NCBI GenBank assembly: GCA_963775445.1
Contig: CAVZIT010000004.1
Span: 1,488,001 to 1,552,000, forward strand
Direction of reading: 5' to 3'
DNA length: 64,000 bases
Source: Dokdonella_A sp963775445
GTDB taxonomy: Bacteria > Pseudomonadota > Gammaproteobacteria > Xanthomonadales > Rhodanobacteraceae
The notes under the pieces are model-generated. The model was given only the letters and a program-made list of their open reading frames with translations, did no database searches and was not told the DNA's origin. This document shows, piece by piece, positions 27,176 to 36,047 of this stretch; within the stretch, counting starts at the first letter, position 1; each line of letters begins with the position of its first letter. The position numbers and the translations under genes were made by a program.

Positions 27176-29093
27176 CCCGGATGCTTGAGGGGAGGTTGGC
27201 AACCCATTTTTTCCAGCGCGGATCGGCGTGCAGCGAGTGCAGGAACGGTGAGGCGTAGGCGTCTTGCAGCCACGACCCGCCTGCGCCCGACGACTCGTCG
27301 GGACCGAACTGGGCGCGAGCCCGTTGCAGCGAATCGAACGCGGCGTCTTTCTGTCCCAGGTAGGCATGCACTTCGGCCAGCCGCACTGCGTTGGCGATGC
27401 TGAGCGTAGTGGCCAGTCGTTCGCTGGCGGCCTTGGCTTCGGCAGAGCGTCCCGCGGCGGGACCGGCCATTGCCAGCACCGCGTCGCGTTCCGGGCTCTC
27501 GGGCAGGTTGTCGATTCGGGCCAACGCGTCGTCCGGCTTGCCCTGAAGCAACAGCACCAGTCCGATCTGTGCGTCCATCGCGCCACGCCTGCGCGGATCG
27601 AGCGCGGCGACGCGCTGAAACTGTGCTTTGGCCTGCTCGTAGCGGCCGGCGTATACCAGATAAACGGCGAAGTTCTCGATGTACCCGACGTTGAGTGGAT
27701 CCTGTTCGACGATGCGTTGCCATAGCGCCGCCGCTTCGTCATTTTGGCCGCGCCACGTCGCATCGTCTGCATCGAAGCCGAGTACCAATGGCGCGTTCGG
27801 GTCGAGTGCCTTGGCCTTGTAGTAATACTTCCAGGCTTTGTCGTAGTGGCGTTCGGCCGCGTAATAGTTTGCGGCTCTCAGTTGTGCTTCAGGCAGTTGC
27901 GGATCGAGCGCGAGCGCACGGTCGACCGCGTGTTTCATCGCGGCCAGCTCATCGCTTCGATTGCGGCCTTTGTCGTCCAGCCGCACCCGATGCACGCCGG
28001 CCACACCGGCCCAGGCGCGCGCGTAATCCGGATCGTCGTGCAGTGCCAACTGGTACTGCTCCAGGGCGCGGTCGAGGTCTCCATCGCCCCGCCGGCCGAA
28101 GAAAAACCGCGCCTGCAGGAAATGCTCGTAGGCTATCGTGTTGGTGGTTTCGTTTGAGCGTGCTGCACCGGGCTTGCCCAGTTGGAGCTTGAGCTCGTGG
28201 GCGATTGCGGTCGCGATTTCGTCCTGAATCGCGAGTGCGTCTCCCGCGCCACGATCGTACGTGTGCGACCACAGATGCGAGCTGTCCGATGTCCGGATGA
28301 GCTGGGCCGTAATGCGCAAGCGATCGCCCGATTTGCGCACGCTGCCTTCGACCACGTTGGAGACATTCAGGCGCGCGGCGATCTTGCCGATATCCGCTGC
28401 TTGCCCCTTGAACGCGAACGACGAGGTGCGTGCGATCACGCGCAAGCCGGGAATGCGCACCAGGCGGTCGATGATTTCCTCAGCCATGCCATCGGCAAAG
28501 TACGCCTGATTGCCACCGGGACTCATGTCGACGAACGGCAGCACCGCGATCGATGGTTTCGCCGCGGCGACCGGTGGTGCGATCGCTGGTGGTGTGCTGG
28601 CCGGCGCGGATTTGGGCTCGTCGCGGTGCTGGGCGATGGCCCACCAGGCCGCCAGCAACAGCAGTGCAAGCGTCGCAAGGTAGGTCGGGCGGTGCGATCG
28701 GCCCGGTTGCGTACGTACCGGAGCAGAAGATCGCGCGATCGTTTCGTTTTCGGGCACGGCGCTATCGGGGCCGATGACCGGTGCATCGAATAGATAGCCG
28801 CGCCGCGGCAACGTGCGGATCGCAACCTGGTTGTGGTCGTCGATCGCGCGGCGGATCTCCATCAGGCATTGGGTAACCGAGTCTTCGGTGACGACTGCGG
28901 GGCTCCACACCGCAGTCAACAACTCATCCTTGCTGACCAACTCGCCGTGGCGCTCGACCAGGAACCGCAGCACCTCAAACGACTTCGGCCGCAGCGGCAC
29001 GTCCGCGCCGTCGTTCATCAGCGCGCCGCGCTCGACGTCGAGCGTGAACTCACCAAACCGGTAAATGTGATGGGCTGCGCCCAGGGTCGACAT
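27087..29093 (-). CDS. CadC/ToxR-like transmembrane winged-helix regulator with TolB-N and TPR domains
   Basis: A 668-residue one-component regulator anchored in the inner membrane. The OmpR/PhoB-type winged helix spans about 12-105 (L-R-P-K-S-F-E-V-L-R-F-L ... T-L-P-R-R-G-Y-L-F), a Pro/Arg linker leads to one membrane helix (about 137-156), and the periplasmic part starts with a TolB-N-like domain (about 185-300, I-A-V-L-P-F-V-D-M-S) followed by TPR repeats (about 325-640). The same architecture is common in Xanthomonadales. Its 3' end overlaps the M13 peptidase gene by 89 bases. It is divergent from the exported-protein/MauG pair, which may be its target. Confidence 0.9.
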   Translation of the reverse strand: MSTLGAAHHIYRFGEFTLDVERGALMNDGADVPLRPKSFEVLRFLVERHGELVSKDELLTAVWSPAVVTEDSVTQCLMEIRRAIDDHNQVAIRTLPRRGYLFDAPVIGPDSAVPENETIARSSAPVRTQPGRSHRPTYLATLALLLLAAWWAIAQHRDEPKSAPASTPPAIAPPVAAAKPSIAVLPFVDMSPGGNQAYFADGMAEEIIDRLVRIPGLRVIARTSSFAFKGQAADIGKIAARLNVSNVVEGSVRKSGDRLRITAQLIRTSDSSHLWSHTYDRGAGDALAIQDEIATAIAHELKLQLGKPGAARSNETTNTIAYEHFLQARFFFGRRGDGDLDRALEQYQLALHDDPDYARAWAGVAGVHRVRLDDKGRNRSDELAAMKHAVDRALALDPQLPEAQLRAANYYAAERHYDKAWKYYYKAKALDPNAPLVLGFDADDATWRGQNDEAAALWQRIVEQDPLNVGYIENFAVYLVYAGRYEQAKAQFQRVAALDPRRRGAMDAQIGLVLLLQGKPDDALARIDNLPESPERDAVLAMAGPAAGRSAEAKAASERLATTLSIANAVRLAEVHAYLGQKDAAFDSLQRARAQFGPDESSGAGGSWLQDAYASPFLHSLHADPRWKKWVANLPSSIRATRPDSASRPPSADLPCTRTRTGTPAYSP

Positions 29094-29144
29094 GCGTCGT
29101 TCCTGCGGTCAGAACTGCGGTTTCGCCGAAATTTCGTGACTCTT

Positions 29145-29162
29145 TGATGCCTACTTGATGCT
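29145..29162. promoter_or_regulatory. TTGATGC direct repeat with 11-base period
   Basis: TTGATGC occurs at 29145-29151 and 29156-29162, one helical turn apart, between the divergent regulator (start 29093) and the exported-protein gene (start 29361). OmpR-type winged helices bind such direct repeats, so this is a candidate autoregulatory or target site. The remaining intergenic bases show nothing clear. Confidence 0.35.
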
Positions 29163-29360
29163 TTCCTGCCGCTTCTATCGTTACTCCAACGACGCCCGCA
29201 GGCAAGCTCGACGCACCCGAATCCCTGTTGCGTGCATACACGCCGGACGCGCGATATCTGCCTCGGCGCACGACAAATAACAGGCGGCCAGGGGTCAGGG
29301 AAGCGCCGTTACGCCCGCAGGGCGCAACGGTGACCCAGTACCAACGTCGAGGAGACAACC

Positions 29361-30029
29361 ATGAATATCCATGCAAGTCACAATCATCACGAACATTCCA
29401 CGAACAATGCATTGCTCGCCGAGCATGACCTGGGACGAGCGATCAGGAAGACCTTGATCGGGACCGTCGCCGCCACCGTTTTTGGCGTGGCCGCGCTGTG
29501 GTCGCCGACTGTGCTGGCGGCTGGCGACAACGCCAAGGACGCGCCGGAGCCACTGCATCACGCGGTCGGTCTGATTCAGGCGACACGCGATGCGACGGCC
29601 CGCTATCTCTCCGTAGCCAACGCCGAAGCCGATGGCTACGTGCAGACCACAGGCTGCGTCAGCAGTCCTTCAGACGGCGCCATGGGTGTCCACTACGCGC
29701 GCCTCGATCGATTGGGCGACGGTGTTTCCGATCCGGCCGAACCGGAGGTGCTGGTGTACGAGCCGACCCGCTACGGATCACAGCGGCTGGTGGCCGCCGA
29801 ATACATCATTCTTGCCGACGTGTGGGACGGGAACGAGGCGCATCCCCAGAACGCGGGCGTGCCGCCGCAGTGGCTCGGACAGTCGGCCAATTTCATCGGC
29901 TTTCCGAATCGCTTCCAGCTCCCGGCGCTGTATGAAATTCACGTGTGGGCGTGGAAGGACAACCCGGCCGGTTCGTTCGCGAACTTCAATCCGCGCGTGA
30001 CCTGCGACTACTACGATCCGGCGAGTTGA
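29361..30029 (+). CDS. Conserved exported protein of unknown function, partner of MauG-like gene
   Basis: A 222-residue exported protein. A His-rich N-terminus (H-N-H-H-E-H) precedes a hydrophobic segment at about 32-53 ending V-L-A-A, so the signal peptide has an unusually long n-region. The mature part has the pattern A-x-A-D-G-Y-V-Q, G-A-M-G-V-H-Y, E-V-L-V-Y-E-P, A-E-Y-I-I-L-A-D and Y-E-I-H-V-W-A-W-K-D-N-P, which I recall from a conserved uncharacterised family in many bacteria. Two Cys (about residues 99 and 216) could form a disulfide. AGGAG upstream supports ATG 29361. It lies 179 bases before the di-heme gene on the same strand. Function unknown. Confidence 0.7.
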   Translation: MNIHASHNHHEHSTNNALLAEHDLGRAIRKTLIGTVAATVFGVAALWSPTVLAAGDNAKDAPEPLHHAVGLIQATRDATARYLSVANAEADGYVQTTGCVSSPSDGAMGVHYARLDRLGDGVSDPAEPEVLVYEPTRYGSQRLVAAEYIILADVWDGNEAHPQNAGVPPQWLGQSANFIGFPNRFQLPALYEIHVWAWKDNPAGSFANFNPRVTCDYYDPAS

Positions 30030-30208
30030 GCGGCAGGCAGCTACCTTGATCAGGGCAGGCGCCGGCCCGTTGCGTGAAGGCCGGCGCCGATTGATCCGCA
30101 ACTGAAACATTTTGCGCAAGTCTCGGCAGAGCGATCGCAGAGGTGGGCGGAGGCGATGTGTCGAGCGAGGGCGAACAATCGATCCGGACAATCGATACGG
30201 AAGAAGTC

Positions 30209-31639
30209 ATGAGCAAGGTTTATCGATCGTCAGTTACCTGCGCGCTGTTCGGTGCCATGCTTGCGGGCACGTTCGCTGTTGCGACTACGGCCCGCGCCCA
30301 AGTGGCAACCGCGGCCAACGCGCCGCCCCCCGATACGCTGACCACACCCGATCCGAGCGGTGCGCTGCGCACCTACACGTTGAGTGGACGCATCGATACC
30401 GATAATCCGTTCTTTCAGGATCTCGGCAGCAACGGGCGCACCTGCAACTCGTGCCACCGTCAGGCCGAGGACTGGACCGTGTCGGCCGAGGACGTGCGCC
30501 AACGCTTCGATGCCACCGGCGGGCTCGATCCGATCTTCCGCCCGGTCGATGGCGCCAACTCGCCGCTGGACGATGTGTCCACCGTAGAAGCACGCCGCAG
30601 CGCCTACAGCATGCTGCTCAATCGCGGCGTCATCCGCATCGGCCTGCCGATCCCGGACAATGCCGAGTTCACGCTGACCTCAGTCGATGATCCGTACGGC
30701 TACGCGAGCGCGAGTGAATTGTCGCTGTTCCGCCGGCCGCTGCCGACCACCAATCTGGCTTACCTGACCGGTGTGATGTGGGATGGCCGTGAAACCGCCG
30801 CACCGTTCCTGCCGCCGATGGATGCCGGGGTCAACCGGGCCGATCTGGTCGCGAGCCTGCGCCATCAGGCGCTTGATGCCACGCTCGGTCACGCCCAGGC
30901 GGCGGTGCCCCCGAGCGACGATGAGCTCGATCAGATCGTGCGCTTCGAGTCGAGCCTGTCCACGGCACAGGTCCGCGACAACCAGGCCGGCTGGCTCAAT
31001 GCTGACGGCGCGATCGGCGGACCACGCATACTGGCCAATGAGCGTTTCTGGGTCGGCTTGAACGATACGCTCGGCGCCGATCCGACCGGCGATACGTTCA
31101 ATCCGCGCGCGATGACCCTGTTCGACGCCTGGAGCCTGCCGACCGCGTCCGGCCGTGCGCGCCAGATGCGCGCGGCGATCATACGCGGGCAGGCGCTGTT
31201 CAACGCGCTGACGTTCCCGATCAGCGGCGTCGGCGGCCTCAACGATGTACTCGGCATCGATCCGATCGAAGGTACCTGCACAACCTGTCACAACGCCCCG
31301 AACATTGGCGATCACACCGTGGCACTGCCGCTCAATATCGGCATTGCCGACGCAAGCCGGCGCACGCCGGACATGCCGCTGTACACGCTGACCAACACCA
31401 CCACCGGCGATGTCGTCGAAACCACCGATCCGGGCATCGCGCTGCTCACGGGCCGCTGGGCCGATATCGGCAAGTTCAAGGGGCCGATCCTCCGCGGTGT
31501 GGCCGCGCACGCGCCGTACTTCCACAACGGTTCGGCCGGTACGCTCACCGATGTCGTCGACTTCTACGACACGCGTTTCAATATCGGCATGAGCGATCAG
31601 CAGAAGAGCGATCTCGTCACATTTCTCGGGGCGTTGTAG
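30209..31639 (+). CDS. MauG/cytochrome c peroxidase-like di-heme protein
   Basis: A 476-residue periplasmic c-type cytochrome. After a signal peptide (about residues 1-31) it has two heme attachment motifs, C-N-S-C-H at 79-83 and C-T-T-C-H at about 357-361. The C-terminal segment K-F-K-G-P-I-L-R-G-V-A-A-H-A-P-Y-F-H-N-G is the conserved MauG/CCP block. Such enzymes reduce H2O2 or oxidise protein side chains. The usual Met heme ligand region is not obvious, so the electron path is uncertain. The start at ATG 30209 was chosen because it begins the signal peptide and has GGAAG upstream. The preceding exported protein may be its substrate or partner. Confidence 0.88.
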   Translation: MSKVYRSSVTCALFGAMLAGTFAVATTARAQVATAANAPPPDTLTTPDPSGALRTYTLSGRIDTDNPFFQDLGSNGRTCNSCHRQAEDWTVSAEDVRQRFDATGGLDPIFRPVDGANSPLDDVSTVEARRSAYSMLLNRGVIRIGLPIPDNAEFTLTSVDDPYGYASASELSLFRRPLPTTNLAYLTGVMWDGRETAAPFLPPMDAGVNRADLVASLRHQALDATLGHAQAAVPPSDDELDQIVRFESSLSTAQVRDNQAGWLNADGAIGGPRILANERFWVGLNDTLGADPTGDTFNPRAMTLFDAWSLPTASGRARQMRAAIIRGQALFNALTFPISGVGGLNDVLGIDPIEGTCTTCHNAPNIGDHTVALPLNIGIADASRRTPDMPLYTLTNTTTGDVVETTDPGIALLTGRWADIGKFKGPILRGVAAHAPYFHNGSAGTLTDVVDFYDTRFNIGMSDQQKSDLVTFLGAL

Positions 31640-31745
31640 GGGTACGCACCGCGGGGACTCGCAACGCAATGATCGACTCATTCACGCCTGTGACTCGTGT
31701 ACCAGCATGCACGGTCGGCCCTTACCGCAAAGAGAGGCAACTGCC

Positions 31746-33035
31746 ATGAACATCACGGCCGTTTTTCGCTTACTGACCGGACTGATGCCGACTCTTGTCG
31801 TGCTGACTTGCTGGGTGCCGGGGAATGCTTTCGCCGATAGCGCCGGCAGCCACGATCATCCGCTGCTGTCGCGCTATCCGGGATCCAAGATCATTGCCTA
31901 TGACGCCAAGGAATACGATGCCGTCGCGATAGAGGGCAGCAAGAAGCGCCAGTGGGTATACGGAAAGACCACCTGGATCGTCTACCAGGTGTCGGCCGAT
32001 AACTCGACCCTGCAGGTTTATCGCAACTATCAGGTCGCCTTGGCCGATGCCGGCTTCGATGTGGCATACGCATGCGAACTCGAAGCCTGTGGCCGCCACT
32101 TCATCAAAAACTCGCTCGAATCCATGGGCCGGATGGTGGGCGGCTCGGAAGGCTGGATGCCGGGCTCCGGTCGTTACATCGCCGCCAGTAAATCGGACGC
32201 AGATGGCGACAAGACCTGGGTATCGATCCTGGTGCACGAGCGCGACACCAACGGCACGGTGGCGATACGCGAGGAAATCGTGGAGCCGCAAGTGGCGCGC
32301 ACGGTGGCTTTGGCGACTCCTTTCGGAACCAATTTCGTGGGCGCCAAGCAGTTTGGCGGGAAGTATCGCAAGTACGATTCCGTCAAGGTTCCCGCGGCTG
32401 GCGCCAGCAACGGCAAACTGGGCAGCGTGTTGTCGCTGGAAGGCGAACTGTCCTGGAAGGTGTACGTCCTGCGCCGCAGTGTTGCTGCAATCGAAGTCAT
32501 CCACAGCTATCGCCGGGCGCTGCAAGCCGCAGGCTACGAACACCTGTTCTTTTGCTGGCGCCACGATTGTGGCGACAGCTTCATGCGCGATTCGCTGGAA
32601 CTCGGCCGCAGCATTACGCCCAATGGGGATCACTGGATCGAGGATTCGCAATTCTACCTGCTGATGCGCCGCGAATCGGCCGAAGGGGCCGTGCACATGG
32701 CGATCTGGGCGTACACGCAACCCAACGGCTACGACGCCGTGCGCGCGTTGCGCGTCGTGGCCAAACCGCTGGCGCTGGGTTTGATCAAGGTATCGGCCGA
32801 GAGCATGGCCAAGAAGCTGCGCAGCGATGGCGTGGTGCGTGTGTACGGCATCTATTTCGACCTAGACAAGGATCGCGTGCGCCCCGATTCAAAACCGGTG
32901 CTGGACGAAATCGCGCACATGCTGACCAGCAACCCGGACATCAGCCTGTATGTCGACGGACACACCGATTCCCAGGGCGGAGAAAGCTACAACCTCGACC
33001 TTTCCAAAAGACGCGCATTTTCGATGCGATCATGA
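31746..33035 (+). CDS. OmpA-family protein, truncated at the C-terminus
   Basis: A 429-residue exported protein with signal peptide (about 1-30), two related copies of an unrecognised domain (about 40-145 and 205-305, each with Y-x-x-A-L-x-x-A-G-[FY] and a C-x-x-x-x-C-G pair; compare DUF4892) and an OmpA-like peptidoglycan-binding domain starting at about 375. The OmpA domain stops just after D-G-H-T-D-S-Q-G and L-S-K-R-R-A: the two key binding residues (Asp and Arg) are present, but the last 35-45 residues of the domain are missing. No other frame restores them, so the gene was cut by a rearrangement near 33010 rather than a simple frameshift. AGAGAGG precedes ATG 31746. Confidence 0.75.
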   Translation: MNITAVFRLLTGLMPTLVVLTCWVPGNAFADSAGSHDHPLLSRYPGSKIIAYDAKEYDAVAIEGSKKRQWVYGKTTWIVYQVSADNSTLQVYRNYQVALADAGFDVAYACELEACGRHFIKNSLESMGRMVGGSEGWMPGSGRYIAASKSDADGDKTWVSILVHERDTNGTVAIREEIVEPQVARTVALATPFGTNFVGAKQFGGKYRKYDSVKVPAAGASNGKLGSVLSLEGELSWKVYVLRRSVAAIEVIHSYRRALQAAGYEHLFFCWRHDCGDSFMRDSLELGRSITPNGDHWIEDSQFYLLMRRESAEGAVHMAIWAYTQPNGYDAVRALRVVAKPLALGLIKVSAESMAKKLRSDGVVRVYGIYFDLDKDRVRPDSKPVLDEIAHMLTSNPDISLYVDGHTDSQGGESYNLDLSKRRAFSMRS

Positions 33036-33116
33036 GCTGAGCTTCGACGCGACGATCCTTTCGTGTTTCGACCACGCCCGCGTTCGTATTTGACCAGTGG
33101 CAGATTGCGGTCGCCG

Positions 33117-34459
33117 CTACAGCTCGAGGGTGTCCTCGGTCACCCGGTTGCCGTGATCGAAGCCGTTGCTGAAAACCGGGTCGCCGAGGTAACCCTGGAC
33201 ATAGGCGGCGCCAGGCGTGAAGGGCTGCGTCTTCGGGACCGCCGACGATGACGGTATCGCGGAAAGCGACCGATGTGCCGTAGGCCTTCTGGACCCCAGC
33301 GTCGGAGGCGATGAGTTGGCCGTCCGGCAGCCAGTGGCCCGGCATGTCCCGCAGAAAAAAGTACACGGCTCCGGAATTTTCTCCTGCCTGATCGTCGCCG
33401 GGCGCGGCGACGACAATATGATCGCCATCGATCGCCACCGCGCTGCCGAATCCGACCGTGTCGGCACCGGCGGTGAAGATGATGGGATCGGCGTTGCCGG
33501 TGTCGTCGAAGATGAACACGCGCCCCGGAGTGCCGGTGCTCTGGGGCGACGGCGCTCCAATGACAACGGTATACAGACCGAACAGACGATCGACGTCACA
33601 GCGGCGCCGCACATATCACCCGGAACCGGGTCGGTGGGATAGGACTTGCTCGACTCGGTCCAACTGCTGACGATTTGCGAGCGGCCAAAGACATACACCG
33701 CGCCGGCGTTGTTGCCGAACTGGTCATCGAGTGGGGCACCCATGACCAGACGGTCACTGCGAATGGCCAGCGCGGTGCCGGTTTCGCCGGCTTCGTTGCC
33801 CCCGACGATCGAGTCGCTGTCGGACAGACGGCCGATCAGATCCCATGTCCCTATGCTATTGCGCAAGAACAGGAAGACGACGCCCTGGAAGACGTCGGCT
33901 CTGGGCGCGCCAACGGCGATCGTGGTTACCTCATTGGGAGGATCCTCATCCGCACATCGGTCGAGATATCGACCGCCGTGCCGAATTCGTCATTGCTATT
34001 GGACGGATCGTTCGGCAGGAGTTTCGCATTCCGCACCCAGCTGCTGCCGTTCCGCTCGAAGACGTAGGCCGCACCGGCATTGTTGCCTGCCTCGTCGTCA
34101 TCGGGCGAGCCGACGACGATCAGGTTGCGGTCGACGGCGACATCCGAACCGAATCCGTCGAACGGATTCGCGTCGTCTGCGGCAGTGAGCTTTTGCTCCT
34201 GAACCCAGGTATCGCCGATGCGCCGGAACACGTAGGCCGCACCGGCGTTGGTCGCCTCCGCGTCGTCGCCGGGGACACCGGTCACGGCAATGTCACCGTC
34301 AATGTCCACCGTGTGGCCGAAGCCATCCGAATTGTCGGCATCCATCGCGGTAATGCGCTGTTCCGGGCCGAGCAGGGCCGGGTGGCCAAGGCTTGGGACG
34401 AGGAGAGCGGCGAACGCCACTCCCGACCAGCGCAGGTAATGCAAACGGTGGAGGGTCAT
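33117..34459 (-). pseudogene. FG-GAP beta-propeller exported protein with three frameshifts
   Basis: Reading from ATG 34459 (GGGGAA upstream), the first frame encodes a signal peptide and FG-GAP repeats (D-x-F-G-x-x-V-x-x-D-G-D, G-A-x-Y-V-F-x-R). It stops at about 33926, but the repeat pattern continues in a second frame (to about 33590), then a third (to about 33220), then the second again to 33117. Each switch falls inside a propeller blade, and the joined product reads as one continuous FG-GAP protein of about 445 residues ending D-P-V-F-S-N-G-F-D plus 15 residues. One switch (near 33945-33955) is explained by loss of a single G. Either a pseudogene or an error-prone assembly; the frame changes are seen directly. 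Confidence 0.82.
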
Positions 34460-34710
34460 AGAGCTTCCCCAAGGCATCTACGAACTTGTCTACTAACACT
34501 CTTTCCCACGCGAGTCCACGCATGACCCGGCCAGTCGCCGACATGCGACGACGGTCGCATCAGGCCGTCCGTGATGGCCCCTGGGCCGGCATCATGACGT
34601 GATCCGTATGCAGATGTCGGGTTGATTGGCCGAGGCTCGACCACATCTGGAGGGGATGCAGCAGGCGTATGCGCTTAGGCAGAGCCTGATCAAAATTCGC
34701 GGAGATGGAC

Positions 34711-34977
34711 ATGGCAACCGGCTGGGCTGGCGACGGCGCCGTACAGGATCAGATCGACGCAACCGTCAAGGACGCGATCGAGCGCGCTCGCAGCGAAATG
34801 CGAGGCGGTCCGGGTCGAGCGCGTTGCGAGGAATGCGACGAGAAAATCCCGCCGGCACGGCGCAAGGCGGTGCCGGGTGTGCGTCTGTGTGTCGCCTGCC
34901 AGGAATCACGCGACCGGGAGAAGTCAGAAGGCGGCGGCTACAACCGCCGCGGCAGCAAGGACAGCCAGTTGCGCTGA
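34711..34977 (+). CDS. DksA/TraR-type C4 zinc-finger protein, YbiI-like
   Basis: An 88-residue protein of the DksA/TraR family. The zinc finger C-E-E-C ... C-V-A-C (17 residues between pairs) covers about residues 39-62. The ending G-Y-N-R-R-G-S-K-D-S-Q-L-R is the same as I recall for E. coli YbiI, which supports orthology. It lacks the long coiled coil of DksA, so action in the RNA polymerase secondary channel is not assured. ATG 34711 is preferred because GGAG at 34701 is then six bases upstream; it directly abuts the alternative ATG 34705. Confidence 0.88.
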   Translation: MATGWAGDGAVQDQIDATVKDAIERARSEMRGGPGRARCEECDEKIPPARRKAVPGVRLCVACQESRDREKSEGGGYNRRGSKDSQLR

Positions 34978-35028
34978 CGACTGCGTCAGGTTAGTCAGAA
35001 GGTTCCTGATGCCCGGGGGCCGACAACA

Positions 35029-35811
35029 TCAGTGCGGTCCATCGGGCGCGATCGTGGCGGGTACGATGAACAGACGCGTGCTTCGACTGCGCATTGCCGC
35101 ATCGATCGAGGTGTCGAAAACCCGGTCCAATCGCGTCATGGCGCTCGCGGTTCCGGGTTCGATCCCATACACGACTAGTTCCATCCACGGTTGCTGTTTT
35201 GAATCATCCTTGCGGTAAAGGCCAACGAAAGCCGATGCACTGTTGGCTGCACCACAGCGTTTGTCGCCACCGGCAGCCGCGCCCGCGTCCATCGCGCGCA
35301 TCACGGCACGCGCCATCGCTTCATCGTCGGCCCAATTCGCCTTGCCGAGCGCCGCAGATGTGCGCTTGACCACATTGTCGGACACCATCGTATTGGCTTG
35401 CACGGTGACATGGTCGGCGGCTACGGCACCTTTTGCGCCTTCCACCCGGGTTCCCGTATAGGTCCGCGGTCTGGCATCGGCTCCAACGCCGAGCAGGGCA
35501 TATTGCTGCTCGGCCGGCTCGTACCCCGAAGCCGGATCGATCAGCTTCGCCATGATGCCGTCCAGCGATTCGCCCGCCTCAAGCCAGGCAGTTGCATCGG
35601 CGCGTGCCTTTGCATTGCTCGCGGCCTGCACGATCACCACGCCCTTGCCCGGCAGCACACTGGTGATGCCGTACACCATGAACGAACACGATGCGCCAGC
35701 GACGGCAATCGTGCCGGTTGCAGGATTGAGCACGGCCACCGACCAGGTAGCCCAAGCTGTGGGGCTCAGGGCGGTGACGAGTGCCGCCATCGCAATGGTC
35801 ACGAGTTTCAT
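35029..35811 (-). CDS. DUF1028 family protein, exported
   Basis: A 260-residue protein with a signal peptide (residues 1-22, ending A-W-A). The mature N-terminus T-W-S-V-A-V-L-N-P-x-T-G and repeated small-residue strands (G-A-S-C-S-F, G-V-V-I-V-Q-A) with Q-Y-A-L-L-G-V and N-T-M-V-S-D fit DUF1028, predicted to have an N-terminal nucleophile hydrolase fold. Thr right after the signal peptide could be the nucleophile, but I cannot show processing. In other bacteria the family often goes with amino-group or pteridine metabolism. It is divergent from glucokinase, with a 236-base gap holding a short open frame (see rejected list). Confidence 0.8.
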   Translation of the reverse strand: MKLVTIAMAALVTALSPTAWATWSVAVLNPATGTIAVAGASCSFMVYGITSVLPGKGVVIVQAASNAKARADATAWLEAGESLDGIMAKLIDPASGYEPAEQQYALLGVGADARPRTYTGTRVEGAKGAVAADHVTVQANTMVSDNVVKRTSAALGKANWADDEAMARAVMRAMDAGAAAGGDKRCGAANSASAFVGLYRKDDSKQQPWMELVVYGIEPGTASAMTRLDRVFDTSIDAAMRSRSTRLFIVPATIAPDGPH

Positions 35812-36047
35812 CGTCCAAGCATGCAACAAGTTGCGGTTGCGAGGATGTGCCGAAAGGCGCACCGTTCAGGCAGCCATTGCACGGGGCATGAAAAGCACCC
35901 TTTCAGCCGAGGACCACAACCACCAATATTTGCGACGCACGATATTAGAATGACCGTCATGGTCATGGACGCGACAATAGCGGACTGTCTGATCCGGATT
36001 GCCGAACTGGCGGCGGATGGCACGGTGCGATGCCGGGAGGCACCCGC

